This document shows positions 39,568 to 50,075 of a stretch of 64,000 nt of DNA, in pieces; position 1 is the stretch's first letter; each line of letters begins with the position of its first letter. The notes below the pieces were generated by a model, which worked only from the letters and a program-made list of their open reading frames with translations, was not told the origin of the DNA and made no database searches. Both the position numbers and the translations under genes were made by a program. The stretch comes from Anthracocystis setariae (Eukaryota > Basidiomycota > Ustilaginomycetes > Ustilaginales > Ustilaginaceae). The stretch is from the NCBI GenBank assembly GCA_928724745.1, contig CAKMXJ010000018.1:62001-126000 (forward strand), in the 5' to 3' direction.

Positions 39568-39878
39568 GATCAGGGATGATGGTGATGGATGTGAAGCACG
39601 AACAATTGATCAGTCCAGAAGCTGAGGCATCTCTCACATTTTTTCGAGAAAGCTGCACGACGAGAAATTGTGACCAAAAAAAGCTGCACCACAAAACGGC
39701 GTCAGAAGAAAAGTGGAGTCGGCAACGCCGAGCACAGACGGTAGCCCGCAGCTGTTGTGTTGCGGATAGCGTGGACCCTGGCACTGTTGGCTTTACAACA
39801 ACGACCTTTTCCTATCACTTGACTCCATCTCTCAAGCTAGCACGCACAATCACTGCTGACAGAGCTTCGGAACAAGCC
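39568..39878. other. Divergent promoter region RRP43 / COG7
   Basis: 311 bases serving both genes. The COG7 frame is open backward through it, but the translated residues are not conserved in look. No motif stands out. Confidence 0.55.
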
Positions 39879-42629
39879 ATGGCACTGTCATCGTCCGTGG
39901 CCGCGGCAGGAGAGAACGGCACAACCACTTCCGGCCCTCTGTCACCACAAATGCCAAAATCGGACCCCATCGCAGAACTTCGCAACGCACACGGACCTTC
40001 CGAACTGGCTGCTTGGCTTGATCGTCACGCTTCCACCTCACCACCACAGCCGCCTACCACAGATACGCCTTCCACCTCTACGACGTCGAAATTGGATGAG
40101 ACCTCGGCGGCGCTTCGTCAACTCTCCCGCTCGCTCTCTTCTGTTCGCGATGCTTCCCGCACCGACATCGATCAGATCATCACTTCGCTCGTCGCCACCA
40201 TTCCCAAGATTGCAATCGAGCTCAAGCTAATGTCTGAGACCGCCTCCACCCTTCAATCCCGCGTCACCTCGCTGCAGTCGCAGTCTTCAACCAAGGATGC
40301 CTCGACCGATGCTGCACTTGCCAGGATCGCTGCAATGTCCAAAGCCAAGGCTGGCCTGATCGATGCACGACACACGCTACGAGAAGCACAGGCATGGTCC
40401 ACGTTAGAGTCGCAGGTGGTCATGCTTCTTGCAGAGCAAAGGGTGCAGGAGGCCGTCGATCGTGTAGCCAAAGCGGCAGACTCTTTACGCCTCTTTAGCG
40501 GATCCGCAAAGTCGAACGAGGAAAGGACCGCCTTACTTGAAAGCCTTACCACAAGAATACAGCAGAATCTGATTCCAGTCTTGCACGATGCAGTTGCGGC
40601 CCGAGATGGTGATCGAGTCGCTCGCACAGCCAAGCTGCTGGCTCAAACTCAGAATGGCGTACCTGTCTTCTTCCACACCTACAACAAGTGTCGTTCAGAA
40701 GCACTTTTAACGCGCTGGTCTCAGACAGCTTCCGAGACCAGCAACAAGCCGCTACCATCCCAGCTCAACTCGCTTTTCAGCGACATTCTTGCCTTACTGG
40801 GAGAGGAGCGCCTTGCTTCCTCGCTGCTCTTCACCGACCCTAACCGAGCTACTCAACTTCTCATTGCTGACATTCTTGCCCGGCTGGACCCACCAATTCA
40901 CACTTGCATTCAGCAAGCTACGCGTGCACCTGATCTGGAAACTTTCCTCGTCGCCCTCACCGATGCATACAAAGCTGTCGAAGAAGCTATTCGAGCGATC
41001 CAATCCATCGTCCCACAATCCAAGCTCACACCAGAGAGAACAGAAGACGAGGCAGACGCTCCACCCGCACCCATCGACAGCAAGCTCCTCACGCTCAACA
41101 CTACCGACAAGACATGGCTGAGGATCATTCTCGAGACGTTTATCCCATATCAGACTCGCCTAGCTACGTTCGAGGCCGAGGCCATGCAGTCTCGGCTGCA
41201 TTCTCTGCAAGCCTCGACTCCATCTGCCGCCGACTCGCTTGCCATTGCATCGACACAAGCCATTCAGGTCACCAAGGCAGCTCTGCGACGATCCACCGCG
41301 CTCACAAAGTCGTTTGCGACGCCATCGCTGCTTGCTTCATTGGACAGCCTCTTTGAGACTGCCATGAGCAAAGCCGGCTCGGAGCTGGACTCGGAGCTGA
41401 ACCAAGTGCTCAGCAGCGTGCAAGGCAGGATTCGTAGAGTGCATATGTCGGATGGATCGAGGCAGGCTGCGCTGACTTACGATGAGAGAGGCGAAGTGCT
41501 GACTAGTGCAGACTGGAACGAATTCCGAAAGGCGACCGAGAAACTCACCGCATGCAAGGATGCGGTTGCTGCGGTGAGAGCATTGGAAGAGACGATCGCA
41601 TACCAGGTCTCCGAGCTCGGGGCTGTTGCCAAACCACCGAGTCAGGAGGCCGAGCGCGAGCAGGTTGACTTTACAAGCCCAACCTCGGCTCTGGCTACGT
41701 CCTCGTTGAATACAGCGAATCTCCACGAGCTCATCACCAAAGCGAGACGAATCTTGTCAACAGCCTCATGGAATGCTCCGTCGACAGACCTGCTGCTGCT
41801 TCCCGCCGCGCGCTCCTCGATCCTATCGATCGCATCTACAGTGCATGCATTCCAGCACAATCTTGTGCTGTGTCAATTCCTCCCGGAGCTAGAGCTCTAT
41901 TCATCATTGCCCATTTGGACGTCGAACAAGCACCCGAGCATCGTCAACGAGTACGATCTGGCTATGCCCAAGTTCAGTCTCAGCCCCACCGAAGCCATGG
42001 CCAGGGTGGGCGAGGCGATGCTCAACTTGCCAAGACTGTTCGAAGCCTATGCAGATGAAGTGCTGCTGTTCTGTCTCAACAGCAACGAGGTCAGTGCATG
42101 CGCTGTGAGCGCCAAGGAGGCGGAGGCGGCAATGACGCATACGAGACACGCCACCATGGTGCCCACGGATACGGCAGCGGGGCGATCGCACATGCATCGC
42201 CAGGCATTCTCCACCACTGCCACGCCGGTGGCTGAACAGAGCACACCGCCCGAGCGCGAAGGTCTCGACGCTGGCGTACTCTCGCAGTATTTGCGCTCGC
42301 TGCTTTCGTTATTCTTTAAACGGTTCCTCACCTCGGTGTTGCCTTCGCTACCGCGGCTGACCGAGATCGGAGCTGCACAACTCGCGGCTGATCTAGACTA
42401 CTTGTCCAACATCTCGTCGGTCATATACAGCGAGAGTGAAGTGTTTCTCAGGTTCTGGAAGAAGGCGGCCGAGCTTAGTGCCGATACTGGGCGCACGCTC
42501 GTGGCCGGGGTTAAAGAGGTCGCAACGGGGGGTAGGATGGGGATCGATGATTGGGAGGAGGCAGATGTGCAGAGGTTGGCCAAATCCGATGCTTTCAGAG
42601 TCGTCGCCAGATTGAGAGGCTGGATCTGA
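39879..42629 (+). CDS. COG7: Conserved oligomeric Golgi complex subunit 7
   Basis: A 916-residue protein from ATG 39879 (MALSSSVAAAGENG). Helical throughout. The N-terminal part carries ELAAWLDRHAS, a coiled coil near residues 90-170 and LREAQAWSTLESQVVMLLAE, closely like LQEADKWSTL of human COG7; VFFHTYNKCRSEALLTRW matches the following block. COG7 belongs to lobe B of the COG tether, which retains Golgi glycosyltransferases by retrograde vesicle capture. It is longer than human COG7 (770 aa), with extra Ser/Thr/Ala linkers. The C-terminal LRSLLSLFFKRFLTSVLPSL and LEYL-like helices resemble the family end. Convergent with CDC37. Confidence 0.85.
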   Translation: MALSSSVAAAGENGTTTSGPLSPQMPKSDPIAELRNAHGPSELAAWLDRHASTSPPQPPTTDTPSTSTTSKLDETSAALRQLSRSLSSVRDASRTDIDQIITSLVATIPKIAIELKLMSETASTLQSRVTSLQSQSSTKDASTDAALARIAAMSKAKAGLIDARHTLREAQAWSTLESQVVMLLAEQRVQEAVDRVAKAADSLRLFSGSAKSNEERTALLESLTTRIQQNLIPVLHDAVAARDGDRVARTAKLLAQTQNGVPVFFHTYNKCRSEALLTRWSQTASETSNKPLPSQLNSLFSDILALLGEERLASSLLFTDPNRATQLLIADILARLDPPIHTCIQQATRAPDLETFLVALTDAYKAVEEAIRAIQSIVPQSKLTPERTEDEADAPPAPIDSKLLTLNTTDKTWLRIILETFIPYQTRLATFEAEAMQSRLHSLQASTPSAADSLAIASTQAIQVTKAALRRSTALTKSFATPSLLASLDSLFETAMSKAGSELDSELNQVLSSVQGRIRRVHMSDGSRQAALTYDERGEVLTSADWNEFRKATEKLTACKDAVAAVRALEETIAYQVSELGAVAKPPSQEAEREQVDFTSPTSALATSSLNTANLHELITKARRILSTASWNAPSTDLLLLPAARSSILSIASTVHAFQHNLVLCQFLPELELYSSLPIWTSNKHPSIVNEYDLAMPKFSLSPTEAMARVGEAMLNLPRLFEAYADEVLLFCLNSNEVSACAVSAKEAEAAMTHTRHATMVPTDTAAGRSHMHRQAFSTTATPVAEQSTPPEREGLDAGVLSQYLRSLLSLFFKRFLTSVLPSLPRLTEIGAAQLAADLDYLSNISSVIYSESEVFLRFWKKAAELSADTGRTLVAGVKEVATGGRMGIDDWEEADVQRLAKSDAFRVVARLRGWI

Positions 42630-42817
42630 TGTCGTTGGCAAAGCCAAAGCAATGCATTTTTTTCCCTCGCATCGTCTGTACGCTGCACACCGCCTGCTGA
42701 ACTTGAATGAGCAAGCCTTTTCTTTTGCACACCACCCACTCTCACACACACACCGAATAATTGATTGATTGATCATGAGCCACAAACCCTGTCGAATTGC
42801 ATCGCTGTTGCACTGCT

Positions 42818-44296
42818 TTAACGACCGGTCTCATCCCTAACCTCGGAGCTGCTAAAATTCAAAATGCCCGCTTGGTCCAACTTGGCCACGACGTCTTCTG
42901 CCTCGTCGACCTTCATCTCGCCCAACACCTTGTTGACCTTGTCTAGCTGTTTCGTCTCCAACGCCCTTCTGAATTCCTCGGGGAACGAGGAGAAGATATC
43001 CCATCTCTTCTGGAGCCATTGCTTGACTTGTTCCGGGTCGAGTTTCTCCTTAGCTTCGCCTTCGAGTTCGATGACCTCTGGTGGAGGTCCTTCGGGGATT
43101 TCAAACCCGATGATGGTGTTTTCGTCTTCCGCGACGAGTTGGATCTGTTCCTCTCCGGCACCGGAGGAGGCGGCTTGTTGTTCAGCGAGAGCCTTGGATC
43201 GGTCCCGAATACGAGCGTACGTAGCCAACACGTCGTTGAGATAGACCACACTCGCTTTGCCATCCTTGGACCCCACCATGCGTCGGAAGAACAAATTCAC
43301 CCCATCCGGTCCCAACTTCTGACAATACTGGATCATCAGCGCCTTCTCCACACACTGTCTTGCCATGGCCGACTTGTTCGCCATCTGTGCATTGAACGCC
43401 TCGAGCAGCAGCGAATCCGTCGTATTCGTCTGCGGCGAGAGTAGCACTTTGTGTTTGGAAAGGAACTGGAGTGCGGCTTCGAAGGACGAGATGGCGAGCG
43501 ATTTGGCTGAATCGAAGTTGGACGGGAGGGTGGAGGCGGAGAGCGGAATGGAGGAGGGGACGCAGGAGGGGAGGGAGGCGAATTGACGCTCCACATCGTC
43601 CGCCTCGGGAATGTCGTCTTCATCATCATCATCGCTGTCAATGTCGGCCGCGGGGGTTGTGGGGGAGGGACTGTTGAGCGTTTCAATCGTAGTTTCCTTC
43701 TTCTTGCCCTTTGCTGCAGCTTTCGGTGCGGGTTCAGGCTCGGCTTTGGCAACATAGCCCGAATTCCACCCTTCGCGGATACTGTCGCTGGTGATCTTCT
43801 TGTTGTCCTCCTTCTCCATCTGTTCGAGCTCGAACTGAATCTGTGCCTGTCTCGCACTGAGCTTCTCCTGATGACCACGTATCTCCTTCACTAAGGCGTC
43901 ATCCAGTTCGTGACCCTGTTTTCCCTTGATGCCATCTTGCTGCTGAATCTGGAGCAACAAGCTGAGGATCATATCGTCGATCGTTGGGCCGTTGGGTCCA
44001 TCCTTATTCCCCCTCTCCGCCCTTCCAGCCGAGAGCCTCGACACCTCCCTCGAGTAATAGACCGAACCCTCCCTCTGAGTCTTATCCACGATCTCCTGCA
44101 GCCTCGGAGCGAGCTGCTCATTCGTATCGATCTCAGCCCTCAACGCCTCTTTCTCGGCCTTTCTCTGATCCCTCTTCTCGTGGATGTCCCTCTGCTTCCA
44201 CTTGATGAACGATTTCTTGTCGATGTTCGGGTGCACCTCGATGTCCGAGTCGTCCGACAACTCGAGGTTGTCCCACTTGGAGTAGTTGAGCGGCAT
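42818..44296 (-). CDS. CDC37: Hsp90 co-chaperone Cdc37
   Basis: A 492-residue protein. The start MPLNYSKWDNLELSDDSDIE is the nearly invariant kinase-binding N-terminus, including the CK2 site Ser in DDSDIEVHPN (about residue 17). A coiled coil follows (about 30-160), then an acidic linker (DIDSDDDDEDDIPEADD), the Hsp90-binding middle domain (LLLEAFNAQMANKSAMARQC) and a C-terminal helical domain. Cdc37 loads protein kinases onto Hsp90. Start chosen at ATG 44296; the frame opens 12 codons earlier without a conserved reading. Confidence 0.96.
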   Translation of the reverse strand: MPLNYSKWDNLELSDDSDIEVHPNIDKKSFIKWKQRDIHEKRDQRKAEKEALRAEIDTNEQLAPRLQEIVDKTQREGSVYYSREVSRLSAGRAERGNKDGPNGPTIDDMILSLLLQIQQQDGIKGKQGHELDDALVKEIRGHQEKLSARQAQIQFELEQMEKEDNKKITSDSIREGWNSGYVAKAEPEPAPKAAAKGKKKETTIETLNSPSPTTPAADIDSDDDDEDDIPEADDVERQFASLPSCVPSSIPLSASTLPSNFDSAKSLAISSFEAALQFLSKHKVLLSPQTNTTDSLLLEAFNAQMANKSAMARQCVEKALMIQYCQKLGPDGVNLFFRRMVGSKDGKASVVYLNDVLATYARIRDRSKALAEQQAASSGAGEEQIQLVAEDENTIIGFEIPEGPPPEVIELEGEAKEKLDPEQVKQWLQKRWDIFSSFPEEFRRALETKQLDKVNKVLGEMKVDEAEDVVAKLDQAGILNFSSSEVRDETGR

Positions 44297-44674
44297 ATTA
44301 GCTGATTGCTTGACGGTCCAGTCGCTGTGCAATGTGGTGTGACGGGAGACAGGGGTGCAGCGGGGTTGAGTGTTGGTCTTTGCCCAACTTGGTCCCTTGG
44401 TCCCTGCACGCGTTTGGGCGTCGGCCTGCGAAGATTCCAGAATGCCGCATTACGCAGTCAAACCGATGATCTAACAAATTTCTCCGGATGCTTCAATGGC
44501 TACTCACCCCGATCGAATGTACAGCTACACTGTAGGGATCGTTGCTATGTGGGCATATTGTGTGATTATACAGGCAACAGATAGTGTACAATGATCGGAT
44601 GAGATGCGAAATGAAGCCAAGCCACATCGGACGAGGCGAAAACTTGGTCGGATGAAAGATCACGGTGTGATGGT
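44297..44674. other. Intergenic region ISA2 / CDC37
   Basis: 378 bases holding the ISA2 3' flank and the CDC37 promoter (both genes on the minus strand). Nothing else recognised. Confidence 0.55.
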
Positions 44675-45462
44675 TTAGATGACAGGCTCCCAACTGACAC
44701 CGCAACCACATCCAGCTCCTTTTGCTTGTGGATTGTTCTTGATGGCAAATTGAGAGCCGATGAGCTCTGTAACATAGTCGATGGTGCTTCCGCGTACGAG
44801 CGCCAGGCTAATGCTGTCGATCAAAATGGTAACGCCAGGATCGACTTCGAATTGGCTGCAATGCCGAAGATAAAAGGGACAAAGAAACGGCGGCAGCATT
44901 AGCGTGAAGCAGTGATGGATGGTAGAAATGGGTGGGATGGGTAAACGACATGATCAGCCTCTCTGAAACGGTGACATGCGGGTGATGATCATGATGACTA
45001 GGCAACTTACAAGTCATCTTCCTCGACCTCTTCGGTGAGCTCCATTTTGTATTGGTAACCGTGGCATCCTCCTGGCTCGACCGCAACTCGAAGCGCTAAC
45101 GAAGGATTGTTCTCTCTCTCTGCGACCTTCTTGAGCTGATTGACCGCGCGTTCAGTGGCACTGATGGTGGGCTCACCATCTCTGTACACTTCGGGTTCTT
45201 CGGGTTCTTCTGGCTTGCGAAGTAATGTTGTGGCGAAGCGCACCTGCGATGGTCGAGGCGCGGTGCATGATCTTGCAGCTAAAGCGATGGAAAGCGTGCT
45301 TGTGCTTGAAGGAGCGAGCAGCGTGGTTCGACAAGATGAAGAAGAAGCTAGAACAATCAATCCTCGTCTTGAGGAAAGTCTCGCCGCTTGGGCTGGGGAT
45401 AATGACTGTACGCTCCGGAAAGCCGAACGCGCTGTGCTCGTCCGGAGTAGTGTTTGGACCAT
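44675..45462 (-). CDS. ISA2: Mitochondrial iron-sulfur assembly protein Isa2, two exons
   Basis: Exons on the minus strand: 45462-45011 and 44855-44675, with a GTAAGT donor and CAG acceptor; 210 residues. The first 75 residues form a long Arg/Ser/Ala-rich mitochondrial presequence. The A-type (HesB/IscA) domain has VAVEPGGCHGYQYKMEL with the first Cys and GAGCGCGVSWEP with the CGC pair, the three metal ligands. Isa1/Isa2 with Iba57 make 4Fe-4S clusters for aconitase-like enzymes. An EEPEEPE repeat (from GGTTCTTC units at 45191-45213) separates presequence and domain. The apparent frame start at 45480 is GTG; ATG 45462 is used. Confidence 0.93.
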
Positions 45463-46207
45463 GCTTGAGAGTTGGTGCACGCTGAAGAGTTGGATGCTTT
45501 GATGATGTCGAGTCGAGAAGATGAGTGTGTCTGCAGGGTCCTGAATTGGCAGCCACTCGTCTTTGATTCATGTGGCTGAGCAATTGGCGCAATCTGTCAG
45601 GTGGAGGTTACGCCAAGCCCGATCACGTCCGATCTCGCCCCATTTATCACGTGGATGAACTAACATAGAAAATGGAACCGAAAATGAGACTGCGGTGAGT
45701 GGGCGCAAGCTTGAGCTTGAAATACAAATCGAGTCGATTTCGTGGTAATCGTACTTGCTTGGTCCAATACAACGACTTTGAAATCAGGCTGTGGGTGAGG
45801 GCGAGCCAACCAAAGCAAGCTTCAAAAGTGTCGGAAGAAAGCTGCTTGCTCTTGCGAGCACTTGAGAAGAAGCACAACGAAGACAAGAGCACTATTCAAA
45901 GCCAAACCGCGAGTTGGTCTGAGAGTTGATTGGCCCTGCGCTCCATCCCGGTCGAGTGAGCTGCACCGTCAACGTCGTCGTCGTCGATATCGTGCACCGT
46001 CTTTCCTCCTCCTCCTCCTCCTTCTTCTCCCCTAGCAACTTGTTTCTCCACCAAACAATTTACAACGTACGCATCGACTCGATCTACTCGACCTATTGAT
46101 ACAGGTACACCGACATCCTGCAAACCACCGCCACACTTGATTGTTGACCCGACCGCTTCTTCTCCTCCGACTTGGTTCGCTCTCTTCTGGTTAAATTTGC
46201 AGTCAAA
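45463..46207. other. Divergent intergenic region ISA2 / EGD2
   Basis: 745 bases. CTCCTCCTCC-type pyrimidine runs at about 46003-46030 lie in the probable EGD2 leader. No gene seen. Confidence 0.55.
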
Positions 46208-47031
46208 ATGTCTGCTACCATTGAAGAGATCGCCGACGACGTTCAGGACGTGAGTTATTCCGCCCAGCAGCACCCACATTTACCCGATTTCCTTTACACG
46301 TAATCGAATGCTGACCACACAACTTGTCTCTCCCTTGCTGCCCCTTTCGACTTTGTTAAACGCTGTACTGCCATGATTGACGCAATCACAGCTTAACGTC
46401 CAGGACTTTGATGCCGCCGATGACTCTGGCGCTGATGTCCACGCCTCCGACAAGGTTGCCTCCCGCGCCGAGCGCAAGTCGCGCAAGGCCCTCCAGGGCA
46501 TCGGCCTCAAGAAGGTCGGTGGTATCACCCGTGTTACCATGCGCCGCCCTCGTGGTGTAAGTGTCTCGCCCAATCGCTCCCATTCGATTTGACAACTGCC
46601 TTTGCTGATTATTCCTGCTGCCTTACTTGTCTTGGACCCCGCTCAATCGCTGCCATGCATTTGCACAACGCTAGCACCTTTACGTGATCGCCCAGCCCGA
46701 GGTGTACAAGTCGTCGCGTGCCGACGTCTACATTGTCTTCGGTGAGGCCAAGGCTGAGGACATGTCGCAGCTCGCCCAGGCACAGGCCGCCCAGCAGATG
46801 GCTCAGGCTGAGGCTCAGGAGCGTCTGCTTGCCGAGTCGCTCCAGGCTGGTTCCGCCAAGAAGGTCGAGGAAGAGGAGGAGGACGATGACTCTCCCATCG
46901 ACGAGGAGGGTGTTGACGCCAAGGACGTTGACCTTGTTATGCAGCAGGTCAACTGCTCGCGCAGGAAGGCTGTCAAGGCTCTCAAAGAGTCCAACGGTGA
47001 CCTCATCAACGCTATCATGAACGCTTCCTAA
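46208..47031 (+). CDS. EGD2: Nascent polypeptide-associated complex subunit alpha, three exons
   Basis: Exons 46208-46249, 46392-46556 and 46675-47031 join in phase 0 to 187 residues. The NAC domain has SRAERKSRKALQGIGLKKVG, ITRVTMRRPRG and, from exon 3, HLYVIAQPEVYKSSRADVYI; the C-terminus is a UBA domain (DVDLVMQQVNCSRRKAVKAL). It pairs with NAC-beta at the ribosome exit tunnel, shielding nascent chains and preventing wrong targeting to the ER. Codon use is as biased as in eIF3a, fitting high expression. Intron 2 (46557-46674) ends at GCTAG just before CACCTTTACG. Confidence 0.96.
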
Positions 47032-47892
47032 ACGCGTCCTTTTCTCGCCGAAGCAATGCCTTTCATCGACAGCACCAGGCGTTCGAGTAGCAACATGGAG
47101 TCAAAGGTTGAGCAATTCAATTCTTGCTTGCTATGATTGAGCTTGCATGACTCGCAGCAATCTACCTTGTAGCTATCACCTTACCTCGCATCGTTCGAAA
47201 AGAAAAATTCAATGGCAAGAGCCGTTTCCGTCCATGTTTCGCTCCACTTGAGATGTAATCCCCGAGTGCACGATGTTCTCCATCGTTTGATTACGGAAAC
47301 CCACAGACCAACGGAAGCTTGGACGCTTTAGACGCTACAGTACTGTACTGTGTACGACCGGTAACGTAGCTGTGAGGATTGCGTTCCAGTCACAAATGTG
47401 CCAACTTGACCCTCTAACAGAGCGCGCTCTCTCTCTCCGCGGACAAGGCTCGGCGGAAATGTGAGAGAATCGCCAAAGCACGCGATCTGTGCAGCTGCGA
47501 AAAGAACAAGCAAGGCAGGGTTCTCCGCAAAAATTTCGCAGGCGGGGATCGTCCAATTTCGCAATTTTCGCGATATTGTCGAACTTGGATACTGAGCTGC
47601 AAGCCACTTTTTTTTTTTTTTTTTTTGGCTATCGACTTCGCATGATCAAGAATTAATCGGTACTCTGCCGGACCTCTTCTTGATAGCCGTACATTTCCAA
47701 CCATCCTAGTCACCTTCTTATCTTTTCCTTCACCATCACATCCATTCATCCCTCCGGTCCATCCGTTCGTCCGCTGGTCATCGGAACACGCTCCGATAGC
47801 TCGATCGTTGAGCTGCCCCACGATTCGCAACGTCGATAGGCTTGTTGGGCTGAGTTTGCTTCCCCTGTCCAACCTTATCGCGGGTCGTGACG
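47032..47892. other. Intergenic region EGD2 / SLC35F-like gene
   Basis: 861 bases with the EGD2 3' flank and the next promoter. Contains CAGTACTGTACTGTGTAC at 47338 and a T-run of about 20 bases at 47609-47628. No gene seen. Confidence 0.6.
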
Positions 47893-49674
47893 ATGGTCGA
47901 CACTACTGGCACCAACCGTGCCTCTCCGACGGCAGGGGTTCCCTCTGACGAAACCGAGTCGCAACGCAAGCGCAAATCATACATGCAGGGCTTGCTCCTG
48001 CTGCTAATTGTCGTCGTCCTGTGGACCGCATCCAACTTCCTCACCAACACTCTCCTCACTACCGGTGGGTTCGATAAACCCTTCTTCGTCACCTACGCCA
48101 ACACTTCGTCATTCGCGCTCTATCTGGTGCCATACTTGCTCAGCACAAAACTACGGAAACGATGGAGCAAGGCATCCGAAACACGGCAGTACTCGAGATT
48201 ACGGCAGGACGAAGAAGGAGGTGGAGAAGAGCAACAGGTGGATGATGATAAGGACGACTTGCCTAAGTGGCTCCGCACGCTTGGTTTCGATGTACCCACC
48301 GTTGCACCTACAGACGAAGAGCTCGCAGCGAAAGCGAGGATCATCGAGCAGCCCATAGTCACACCCTTTGCTGTTCTCGCTGATGAGCAACACCGCGGTC
48401 GAGGCGGCAAGAAGACGTCTTCGTCCAATCTCAAGCAAAAGCCAATCCGGAACACCCGCTCTCTCTCCCAATCCCAGCATCTTCAGAACGACTCGCAGAC
48501 AGCATCGACACCGTTGCTCCAACCAACGCAGCCCCTCTCGAGACCAAGCTCTCCCACCCGACCTTTCCTTGTATCTACCTCAGAGCCACGACCGTCGTCG
48601 ATCGACGGCAGACGGCCACGCACTTCGATCAGCATCGTCCGCCCGACCGATCCGACAGCACCCACGTCGACACCAGTGATCCCAGTGCCGCTCCCACCGC
48701 TGACGCTGCGCGAAACAGCTATCCTGGCATCGCAGTTCACGTGTGTGTGGTTCGGCGCCAACTGGGCTATCAACGCAGGTCTCGGGCTCACTTCGGTTGC
48801 AAGCGGCACCACCATCGGATCGGCGTCTGGCTTCTTCACGCTGGCTTTGGGCGCCATGTTGGGAGTCGACCGCTTCACACTGCCGCGTCTGGGCGCCGTA
48901 GGCATCTCGGCGCTCGGCGTGGCAGCAGTGACATTTGCCGATAGGGACTCGGCCACGGCCACGGCCACGGCCACGGCTACTTCCACTTCGGACGCATTTG
49001 TACTGGACGGTCTGTGGAAGCGATCGCTTATCGCTGCTGACGCTTCGCCCGTCATGGCTAGTATGGTGGGTAAAGCGCCCAATGCGCCGCTTGGAGACAT
49101 GCTGGCGCTGCTATCGGCGTTCCTGTACTCGATCTACGTGATGCTGCTGAAAACACGCATCGGGTCGGAGGACCGCATTTCGATGCCGCTCATGTTTGGC
49201 ATTGTCGGGCTGATCAACATTGTGTTTCTGTGGCCTTTGCTGCCGATGTTGCACTTTTCGGGGCTCGAGCCGTTTTCGTTGCCGCCGTCGGGGCGGATTT
49301 GGGCGGGGGTGGTGGTGAATATGGCGATCACGTTTGTGTCGGATTTCATCTATCTGTTGGCGATGTTGAAGAGTTCGCCGTTGATTACGACGTTGGGGTT
49401 GTCGTTGACGATTCCGCTCGCGGTGGTGATCGATGCGTTGAAGGGCAGTCATACGGGTGGGGTGGTGGCAGTGGTCGGGAGTGCCGCCGTGTTGAGCAGT
49501 TTTGGGTTTATCGGTTGGGATGATCATAGGCAGTTTAAGGAGGAGAAGAGGAGGGCAGCGTTGTTGGCGGCTGGGGAAGAGGAGGGGGAGGAAGGGGGTA
49601 GGCTGACGGGCAATGCGGACTCGTCAGCGATCTCGATACATTCGTTAACGTCGAATGACTCTTTCAGGTCATGA
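47893..49674 (+). CDS. Drug/metabolite-type transporter, SLC35F5/Yml018c-like
   Basis: A 593-residue membrane protein. Helix 1 spans about 35-55 (LLLLLIVVVLWTASNFLTNT) with the family motif DKPFFVTYANTSSFALYLVP next; a 170-residue hydrophilic loop follows (about 90-270), then eight more helices including LRETAILASQFTCVWFGANW, GTTIGSASGFFTLALGAMLG and SSPLITTLGLSLTIPLAVVI. This matches the SLC35F5/vacuolar Yml018c branch of the DMT superfamily; substrates are poorly known. The large inserted loop between helices 2 and 3 is Ser/Thr/Pro-rich. ATG 47893 used; the frame starts with GTG two codons earlier. Confidence 0.85.
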   Translation: MVDTTGTNRASPTAGVPSDETESQRKRKSYMQGLLLLLIVVVLWTASNFLTNTLLTTGGFDKPFFVTYANTSSFALYLVPYLLSTKLRKRWSKASETRQYSRLRQDEEGGGEEQQVDDDKDDLPKWLRTLGFDVPTVAPTDEELAAKARIIEQPIVTPFAVLADEQHRGRGGKKTSSSNLKQKPIRNTRSLSQSQHLQNDSQTASTPLLQPTQPLSRPSSPTRPFLVSTSEPRPSSIDGRRPRTSISIVRPTDPTAPTSTPVIPVPLPPLTLRETAILASQFTCVWFGANWAINAGLGLTSVASGTTIGSASGFFTLALGAMLGVDRFTLPRLGAVGISALGVAAVTFADRDSATATATATATSTSDAFVLDGLWKRSLIAADASPVMASMVGKAPNAPLGDMLALLSAFLYSIYVMLLKTRIGSEDRISMPLMFGIVGLINIVFLWPLLPMLHFSGLEPFSLPPSGRIWAGVVVNMAITFVSDFIYLLAMLKSSPLITTLGLSLTIPLAVVIDALKGSHTGGVVAVVGSAAVLSSFGFIGWDDHRQFKEEKRRAALLAAGEEEGEEGGRLTGNADSSAISIHSLTSNDSFRS

Positions 49675-50075
49675 TGTGTAGTTGTATGATATGGTCAGAG
49701 TTAGAAAGTTATCCTTTGTCTTGGTGTTTGTGTGTGAAAGTGGGGTTGAGGGGCGAGGAGAGTCATGTTTGATGCCGAGTTGATGTCATACGACGGCTTT
49801 CTGAGAGTTGCTGCAAGAAGAATCACTTGAGACCTTGCTTGAAACCACCCTAACCATGCCTTCGGTCAGACCTTCCCTAAATTCCGCCTCCCTCTTCCCC
49901 CCCCGTCAACCCTTTCAAACAACAACACCGCATTCTCAACCAAGAATCAATCAATCTCAGCTCTAGACCTCAACCACACACACACACACTCTCTCTCTTG
50001 TTGCGACCACCGAATCCAGAACTACGATCCTATCATTGACAACCGTCATCACCAACCCCCCCCTCGTTGGTGAGT
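49675..50075. other. Convergent intergenic region
   Basis: 401 bases between two 3' ends. An ACACACACACACTCTCTCTC dinucleotide patch lies near 49976-49998. No gene seen. Confidence 0.6.

Noticed and set aside
39576..39878. N-terminal extension of COG7
   Set aside because: The open frame runs into the RRP43 promoter with no conserved residues; ATG 39879 gives a normal start.
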